A stretch of DNA of 54,686 nt, taken from contig DIWN01000080.1 of the NCBI GenBank assembly GCA_002423495.1, positions 477 to 55,162 on the forward strand. The letters are read 5' to 3'. This stretch comes from Anaerolineaceae bacterium UBA6105. GTDB lineage: Bacteria > Chloroflexota > Anaerolineae > Anaerolineales > Anaerolineaceae. The notes beneath the pieces are model-generated. The model did not search any database and was not told where the DNA came from. It saw only the letters and a program-made list of their open reading frames with translations. The position numbers were made by a program, and so were the translations under genes. Below, in pieces: positions 52,301 to 54,686 of this stretch (the first letter of the stretch is position 1; every line of letters begins with the position of its first letter).

Positions 52301-52698
52301 TACACAATAGGGTCGCCAGTATTTTTCATGACTAAAGGCAAGTAAACATTGTAGATATCAGATTGGAGATCGAATAGATCAACCTGGTCACGGTCAGTAT
52401 TCAGAACTATTCCTATATCTTTAAGCCAATCTGAGAATTTGGATTGAGCGGTCATTAGAGTAGCTTTAATGGTCTGGGCAGAAGATCCCAATGATGTTAT
52501 TTCATTCCAATCATGCAACCTAACGGGGGAGTAGCTGTCTTCAGCGACTATAGATGAAGGGGAGCTTTCTAATAAGTTGCTGGTCTGAAAACTCGCCTCG
52601 ACACCCAGCACCAAATTTCCAAATGATGTACCAATAATTGAAATAACTAGAAATATATGTACGAAGAACCTGAAGTTGGAATGTCGACTATTTTTCAT
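43342..52698 (-). CDS. Giant secreted multidomain surface protein (DUF11/beta-helix/CARDB)
   Basis: One uninterrupted 3118-residue exported protein. Signal peptide: about residues 1 to 35. A short segment carries YNVYLPLVMK near residue 117. Seven repeats of about 130 residues (about 130 to 1050) follow, each DUF11-like, starting PDL.. and closing with DDGSxGxDPxxxNN, an acidic loop that could bind calcium. A parallel beta-helix (about 1055 to 1770) includes two nearly identical blocks. Then come a unique domain (about 1785 to 2180), a sialidase-like propeller (about 2240 to 2630, VVWVHDD and AVWQ blades), three CARDB domains (about 2634 to 2960) and a PA-like domain (CDISTLETFTDLQGKIALIE) at the C-terminus. 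No LPXTG or catalytic site was seen. A cell-surface or adhesion role is inferred. The start at 52698 has GGGAGA upstream. Confidence 0.88.
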   Translation of the reverse strand: MKNSRHSNFRFFVHIFLVISIIGTSFGNLVLGVEASFQTSNLLESSPSSIVAEDSYSPVRLHDWNEITSLGSSAQTIKATLMTAQSKFSDWLKDIGIVLNTDRDQVDLFDLQSDIYNVYLPLVMKNTGDPIVYGADLEINKTGDPLSVTPGGSIVYALDYANLSSQVANGVKIIENLPENTYFDSQNSTEGWQQIGETLQYQLEIGSLEGNTGNTATFAVMVITEIPPETTEIINNVSINHDGSLGIDPDLSNNSASDSTPVIPPLTPPDLVLGVSAGGLSVVPGAGLAYLVSYGNVSTQAASGTLISVALPENTIFDSQSSTTGWTFDELINEYVFSVGALASGASGQITFAVLVDDTIPSGIETIDASYEITDDGSSGIDPTPENNLAQVSTVLDAVPDLSITVSNENVYVQPGATLVFDINYSNVGNQDAEGVELTVNLPDNTTFDPDNSSPGWEIGTLQSVQYKKTVGILNALEHGLAKFAVLVDEDLPPGITQILLSAGIIDDGSNGEDPTDENNGSEEETPVSEAPDLTLTKTGPASIQAGTELLYTITYSNIGYSTSENVIITETVPEYSSFDAAASDPGWVRVGETDQYTFSAATLSKNESYDVTFAVTVDSDLPDEVVEITNTASITDDGVNGVDPDPTNNLADAITPLEFIPEPPDLSLFVSDGDVGVSPGGTLSYQIQYQNLGDLTATGLVLSATLPENTSFSVDDSTVGWVYNETKSVFELAITSLEPGTSGQAFFAVVVVTPAPSGLNSIEAQFEIFDDGSNGVDPDLTNNSVQKETPVNAVPDLTVNASSALSLASPGSVIIYDITYNNIGNQDASSVLLSATLPAQSSFNSAESSLGWVFDNINNSYEYSIGALNAEANGILKFAITLDEVAQPGVTSILTSFTISDDGANGVDPTPSNNLSQVSIPFSDAPDLSLTKTGVAVVSPGMAVQYTLTYSNTGFNTANNVIITETLPENTTFDAAMSDPGWAQIGATNQYTFSIGSLAKGSSGSATFAIVINSSIPEGTLGISNTASITDDGSQGVDPNPINNIANFESLFSTGPTFVCGAISEDTTWSPSESPYIATCDITINAGVTLTILPGTIVKFNATSRRLIVNGSLVAHGSANSRIQFTSYKDDSVGGDSNGDGSTTSPAPGDWSTILVNDTGTASFAYSDIRYGGYSTTYYSNVYLTQNAIVGIDQSNISDSYYYGVRLNNSTSGKTSRLSITNSIIKDNNNKGVYVYAVSGGLSLVNVNNCVIQNNGNSGFDTNNVLGLTFNNNVLNNNAGFAAYLNLGGNAAPDLTGNSGLGNSKNGIALVGPIAADSNLAYLSDLVYIIPSSGWTINSGVTMTLPAGQVVKVESTSGAISVSGTLIAQGSAETMISFTSLKDDSIGGDTNGDGESTVPAKGNWAGIWVQSGGTAVLEHTLIRYGGKSAYDALVRVVEGGSLTLTNSTLEHSELYGVWVDGVEAQAILNNTISDCSSAGIYVYDGSTTDGTPVSPEIRGNVISNCVRPILVVSMDGYTGEFRITDNSGSGNTYNYIQIPTRLVGNIKLGTSNAFDWVFTSTSISVTADATWELGPDEVIKMSSAGITVYGTLLTNTTADHPVVFTSLADNEYGYPIGSGTPARGNWAGIWVQSGGTAVLEHTLIRYGGKSAYDALVRVVEGGSLTLNNSTLEHSELYGVWVASAYHYISGNRFNDINSYAVYNGNTTEIRVRAENNWWGDASGPNPYGIGYGINYRMCQDPYTGNYYICEYYVDAVPWIGQDIGDSQDLIDKELPDDPFRNTAPKQPGIPYIESVSSEYGFFYFKDNSVDNIEIVIDWNGSDEGNGIPGSIIITGGDLSVEIEATDTIINYSINSSDFPIGKTSVRYTALADQQLIKSETFIKDITNVKLPEWLKAAIPLYDATYFIIETKPDYTEVKIEVKIPSVGQKYTLGDFGMFDNPLPKKVELPEFEIKGNVSLRSDGVGSASIKAHKGEKFGSIDGTDSRKLSVYLIVEGDGNINFSESYFDIEGDVGFGLGGELKYRFPLLSIICAAFGGSAGMEACLEAAKYPVAKNILETIYIGVSVKPEVLINLGYSASLSDAKIAWDSIAADGEIKARLGAGTSIITDGFFNMEFYGGITLEPEFCLTPELEWKQWSEQMLVGTKMTFLYMFEFPEEEYAWPKEIIKGPAYYTCGGTDSIDDLSQGKLPNSPIASLFETPILKVENPSYINEPYANFVGQQELDSTQRLIDQDLNTITDQPLMTNIYHQASPAIASNGEMEIVVWVHDDLELGNAQSKELVYSVKTNGSWSAPLQFTDNLMVDHTPNLAFIDDTHVLAVWQMINDPNIPDNSEYSPEIAKKIEIMYSFYDFGSDSWTSPEFLTNNNYMDARSKIAIGSDGTVMVFWIQNQHGDLLGSSESPSQIFSSTWNGSVWITSNLTEMNVIGLLSYTAAVDNINSASLVFSTDSLGLFTELSTLELFGTEWNGSSWGPLQRITQNDVIDDVPSLFYNANGDRWLVWIHDKNMNMLKNSWDSGIISTESFNENTFIGNYKIANNNAGDIFAVWQSNSEEGSDLFISLFDSSTETWKLQDQLTSSLGIERQFDLSFTEEESIHLAYVYDNLLITDKVIDGVTYPDVVDYESTDLHVLHYTPDSDLTATNLHLPYRPNPEPGETILVRADISNVGDWSVENPSINFYDGDPTLGGVLIGTYAHVGYVAAGTSVTAEVNWTVPADSTTSHTIFALVDPDGLIDEKDETNNRTNLTTILPDLTVSSMSAYYYDQGKVIPVAVIYNSGKISAENVLVEFRDGAVDGPVVYSEIIPLIEKEGMVAVSTEINATSWIPGSYQYFVTVDSLDEINEVDEANNSDYFTIKVMPDLVIYAGDITATLEEGVGGSVYVTLRNWGIAPGENIIVSLYEGPDIDLTRTPLHTWTVPSLLIDGVTTLSTTIDHIPNHLFAVADPESLIEEVDESNNVAYESLPVVHGSYVTVPSSADPNLDDIIYVGSEFLDDTGVFSTTVQTNLYDVSSIMESPTLCDISTLETFTDLQGKIALIEKTTLCEPSVQVNNAGSLGAAAALIYNNLEGGNVREVMTGPAVSIPAGFLARQDGLDLLPFHEHQVIVASEYEAVTILDPY
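47653..47827. repeat. Intragenic direct repeat in giant gene, copy 1
   Basis: A 175-bp block coding for GNWAGIWVQSGGTAVLEHTL through HSELYGVWV. It is repeated 666 bp further at 48319-48493 with about six base differences by eye. Confidence 0.85.
48319..48493. repeat. Intragenic direct repeat in giant gene, copy 2
   Basis: Second copy of the 175-bp block. The differences cluster at the two ends, and the middle stretch of more than 100 bp appears identical. This suggests recent duplication or gene conversion within the beta-helix. Confidence 0.85.
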
Positions 52699-52746
52699 GC
52701 TGTCTCCCTCGAATGAAAATTTAAACGAACACAATATTTAATAATA

Positions 52747-52775
52747 ATTATAGCATTTGATTTCCGCCGGTTTAA
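52747..52775 (-). promoter_or_regulatory. Promoter of the giant protein gene
   Basis: Reading leftwards, TTAAAC (52770-52775, complement) and TATAAT (52747-52752, complement) are 17 bp apart. Just upstream, AGCCA/TGGCT (52775-52789) forms a small hairpin after the GNAT stop. Confidence 0.55.
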
Positions 52776-52801
52776 GCCAATTTCTGGCTATTCTCGTGTA
52801 A

Positions 52802-53683
52802 TTATGTTAAACCCCGGATTGGGATTAGCTCCACAAACTCATACTGGTGATAGTCACACACTGGCCGGTAGCCGACTTCCTGGTAGATCTTGTTGCTGGT
52901 AGGGTTGGAGAGGTCAGTAAAGAGGTTGGTGAATTCATACCCGCGCGCGAGGAGCTCTTTTGAGACTTCCGCCACCAACGCCCTCGCGTACCCCTTCCCG
53001 CGATGGTGTGGAGGAGTGTAAACGCCACTGACACAAATACCTTTAATCTGTGGACGGTTGGCAATCGTGAGGCTGACCACCTCGCCCTCATTCACCCAAA
53101 AGAAAGTACGCTTCTGCCGGATGCTTTCCAATTCCGATTCCGCCGTACCCAGTCTGCGGGGTCCCAAAATGACTTCATCAATCATGGCATTGTGCATATT
53201 TGCAGCAGTCTGCGCGTCAGCTTCTTCTGCGATCTTCATCCCACCAGATGGATAATCAATCGATATCACCTGCCGCAATTCGTACGCCCGGGTGTTCACA
53301 ATCCGCCGGGCTTGCTGCCCGGTTTTCTCCTGCCAGATTTCGGCAAAACAGTCGCTCGCCTCCTCCACGCCATTTGCACCTGGCAGGCGTCTGCCGCTCA
53401 CAATCAGAGCATCGGCGAGTGTTTCCAAGGCGGGTTTGTTCAGTGGTTCGCTCTGAACGATCAACGCAAAGGGAGGTGTCATCAGCGCTGAAGCCCCAAT
53501 TTCTCCGTTTTCGTCTTTGACGAGAGCCAGCAAAGGGTTCGCCTCCCCATAAGCATGCAAGTCAGACATCAATCGCAATGACAACCCCAGGATCAGGTTG
53601 TTACGCGTTTCAGCGCCTTCCCAGAGATGGTGTGCCTGCTCGTAAAACGAATTGGCGTCATTAAAGAAGGTTACAGTGAACAT
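52802..53683 (-). CDS. GNAT family N-acetyltransferase, two-domain
   Basis: Predicted acetyltransferase of 293 residues. The C-terminal half holds the catalytic GNAT domain, with FFWVNEGEVVSLTIANRP, CVSGVYTPPHHRGKGYARAL (acetyl-CoA loop HHRGKGYA) and NLFTDLSNPTSNKIYQEVGY. The N-terminal half (from MFTVTFFNDANSFYEQAHHL) looks like a degenerate GNAT fold. Acceptor unknown. An in-frame TTG at 53722 would overlap the upstream ATL gene by 13 nt; the ATG at 53683 leaves 26 nt and fits the start of the fold, so it is preferred, with a weak AGAAG site. It is the third gene of an operon with the sigma factor and the ATL protein. Confidence 0.85.
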   Translation of the reverse strand: MFTVTFFNDANSFYEQAHHLWEGAETRNNLILGLSLRLMSDLHAYGEANPLLALVKDENGEIGASALMTPPFALIVQSEPLNKPALETLADALIVSGRRLPGANGVEEASDCFAEIWQEKTGQQARRIVNTRAYELRQVISIDYPSGGMKIAEEADAQTAANMHNAMIDEVILGPRRLGTAESELESIRQKRTFFWVNEGEVVSLTIANRPQIKGICVSGVYTPPHHRGKGYARALVAEVSKELLARGYEFTNLFTDLSNPTSNKIYQEVGYRPVCDYHQYEFVELIPIRGLT

Positions 53684-53709
53684 ATCTGCTTCTTTGTCAG
53701 GAGGAAATC

Positions 53710-54030
53710 TTACGGTTTCCAACCAAATTCTTCCAGGTTGATTACGCCATCGGCATCAAAACGGATGCCTTCATCTTCCAACAGTGCCCGCTGGAGCGCG
53801 GCATCTGGGCCCGTCAGGCTGATTTTGCCTTGACGGTTGATGACCCGCTGCCACGGTACTTTTCGCCCGCCACCATATCGCAGAGAAGCCAGGGCAAAAC
53901 CAACAAGCTGCCCGCTGCATCCGCCAACCGAACTGCCAATTTGACCATAGGTGGCAACCTTGCCAACGGGGATGGCCTCCACCACATCAAAAATGCGCTC
54001 ATGAAGCTGATGTTTCCCATTGGGTTCCAT
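53710..54030 (-). CDS. Alkyltransferase-like (ATL) DNA repair protein
   Basis: A 106-residue protein of the O6-alkylguanine-DNA alkyltransferase C-terminal fold. The winged helix begins with IFDVVEAIPVGKVATYGQIG. The active-site motif PCHRV is changed to PWQRV, with Trp60 in place of the methyl-accepting Cys. That replacement defines ATL proteins, which bind O6-alkylguanine lesions and hand them to nucleotide excision repair without alkyl transfer. GGGAGC, inside the end of the sigma gene, precedes the ATG, and only 2 nt separate the two genes, so it is translated from the sigma-factor transcript. Confidence 0.92.
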   Translation of the reverse strand: MEPNGKHQLHERIFDVVEAIPVGKVATYGQIGSSVGGCSGQLVGFALASLRYGGGRKVPWQRVINRQGKISLTGPDAALQRALLEDEGIRFDADGVINLEEFGWKP

Positions 54031-54032
54031 CG

Positions 54033-54686
54033 TCAGCTCCCTTGAACAAAATCCTTGAGTGAATTGCGTCGTTTAGGATCCCGCAGCTTGCGCAAACCGG
54101 CGCTTTCAATTTGCCTGATGCGTTCACGCGTCAGACCAAAGTGGTTACTGATCTCTTCCAGCGAGTGGTAGACGCCATCTTTCAGACCAAAACGCAATTC
54201 CAGGACCTCCCGTTCGCGTTCAGGCAAACCATCCAGAGATTCACGGACAGACTCGCGCAGATTGTCGCGCATGACTTCTTCCATCGGTTCGATCGCGTCC
54301 AAATCGGGGATATAGTCCCCCAAAGTGCTGTCTTCTGCATCTCCCACCGGGCTTTCCAACGAGACAGGCTCCTCGGATGCCTTCAATACGGCTTCTACCT
54401 TCTGGGTGGCTTCATCCCAGCGGTGCAGCAATCCTGGATCCGCTAATTCGCGGCTTCCACCGAGCTCGAGGATGGCATTGACGTCCTCTTCAGAAAGAAA
54501 ACCCGACTTGACTGCCATTTCCGCGAAAGTTGGATCCCGTCCCAGGATCTGCACCAGGCGATGCTGCACTTTCACTAATTTACTGATGGATTCGACAATG
54601 TGCACCGGAATACGGATTGTGCGCGCGTTTTCGTGAATGTAGCGGGTGATTGCCTGGCGAATCCACCAGGTGGCATAGGTGCTGAA
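54033..54686 (-). CDS. RNA polymerase sigma factor, RpoD/group 1-2 type, N-terminus missing
   Basis: C-terminal 217 residues of a sigma-70 factor; the frame is open to the window edge, so the true start is outside. The first visible residues, FSTYATWWIRQAITRYIHEN then ARTIRIP, are regions 2.3 to 2.4, which melt and read the -10 element. Region 3 follows (VHIVESISKLVKVQHRLVQI, and RDPTFAEMAVKSGFLSEED). Region 4.2 is HSLEEISNHFGLTRERIRQI then ESAGLRKLRDPKRR, which binds the -35 element. The length of region 3 and the RTIRIP motif mark a primary or primary-like factor. Which of the two cannot be said without region 1. ATL and GNAT genes follow in the same operon. Confidence 0.95.
   Translation of the reverse strand, partial: FSTYATWWIRQAITRYIHENARTIRIPVHIVESISKLVKVQHRLVQILGRDPTFAEMAVKSGFLSEEDVNAILELGGSRELADPGLLHRWDEATQKVEAVLKASEEPVSLESPVGDAEDSTLGDYIPDLDAIEPMEEVMRDNLRESVRESLDGLPEREREVLELRFGLKDGVYHSLEEISNHFGLTRERIRQIESAGLRKLRDPKRRNSLKDFVQGS

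Overview
The window looks like a chromosomal segment from an anaerobic or fermentative member of the Chloroflexota, most likely class Anaerolineae. This is an inference from gene content, not from a marker tree. The pointers are a serine hydroxymethyltransferase fused to a glycine-cleavage T-protein, very large secreted proteins built from DUF11/CARDB/beta-helix repeats, a YLPL(V/I) motif in two secreted proteins, GH57 and GH13 lipoproteins, and palindromic mini-repeats between housekeeping genes. No rRNA, tRNA or CRISPR array was recognised. Both ends cut genes: alaS lacks its 5' part on the left, and a primary-type sigma factor lacks its N-terminal part on the right.

Layout. 0-7.7 kb: alaS and mutS, convergent to fmt; then a DUF4870 membrane protein, a glutaredoxin-like protein, and an ECF-type sigma factor with a tiny membrane protein. 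7.8-12.3 kb: the glyA-gcvT fusion and a class I aminotransferase, closed by a strong bidirectional terminator. 12.3-18.9 kb: a minus-strand operon of GH13 lipoprotein, GH57 lipoprotein and a uridine-kinase-like protein, read from a recognisable promoter; it appears to combine extracellular alpha-glucan breakdown with an intracellular kinase. 19.0-22.8 kb: a YedK/HMCES-type protein, a secreted beta-helix protein and repeat-rich intergenic DNA. 22.8-26.4 kb: rplY, facing a minus-strand operon of small membrane protein, trmI and a CoA-type Nudix hydrolase, then tatD. 26.4-27.06 kb: a tandem array of structured repeats. 27.06-31.3 kb: ppk2, a signalling operon (SH3-like protein, PP2C phosphatase, OmpR-type regulator) and an alpha/beta hydrolase. 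31.3-37.95 kb: a mini-element, a beta-lactamase-fold serine hydrolase, a DHH-CBS-nucleotidyltransferase fusion with an overlapping GNAT gene, a membrane protein and a divergent esterase. 37.95-41.0 kb: an AT-rich accessory block holding a lipoprotein, a C39-like secreted cysteine peptidase and a dead transposase. 41.1-43.3 kb: an EF-G-like GTPase. 43.3-52.7 kb: one 3118-residue secreted protein. 52.8-54.7 kb: sigma factor, alkyltransferase-like protein and GNAT as one operon.

Most genes are ordinary informational, tRNA-related or repair functions (alaS, mutS, fmt, trmI, CCA-type nucleotidyltransferase, rplY, tatD, ATL, SRAP) mixed with surface and glycan genes. The least explained signal is between genes. 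A tandem array at 26.5-27.06 kb carries a double-hairpin module whose stems are kept while its loops vary, with one apparent compensatory change. Two unrelated sequences (22.27-22.46 kb and 31.38-31.57 kb) share the same two-lobed palindromic plan of about 190 bp. Three 14-bp direct repeats sit directly upstream of the apparent rplY promoter. All functional statements rest on motif recognition by eye; no database search was run.
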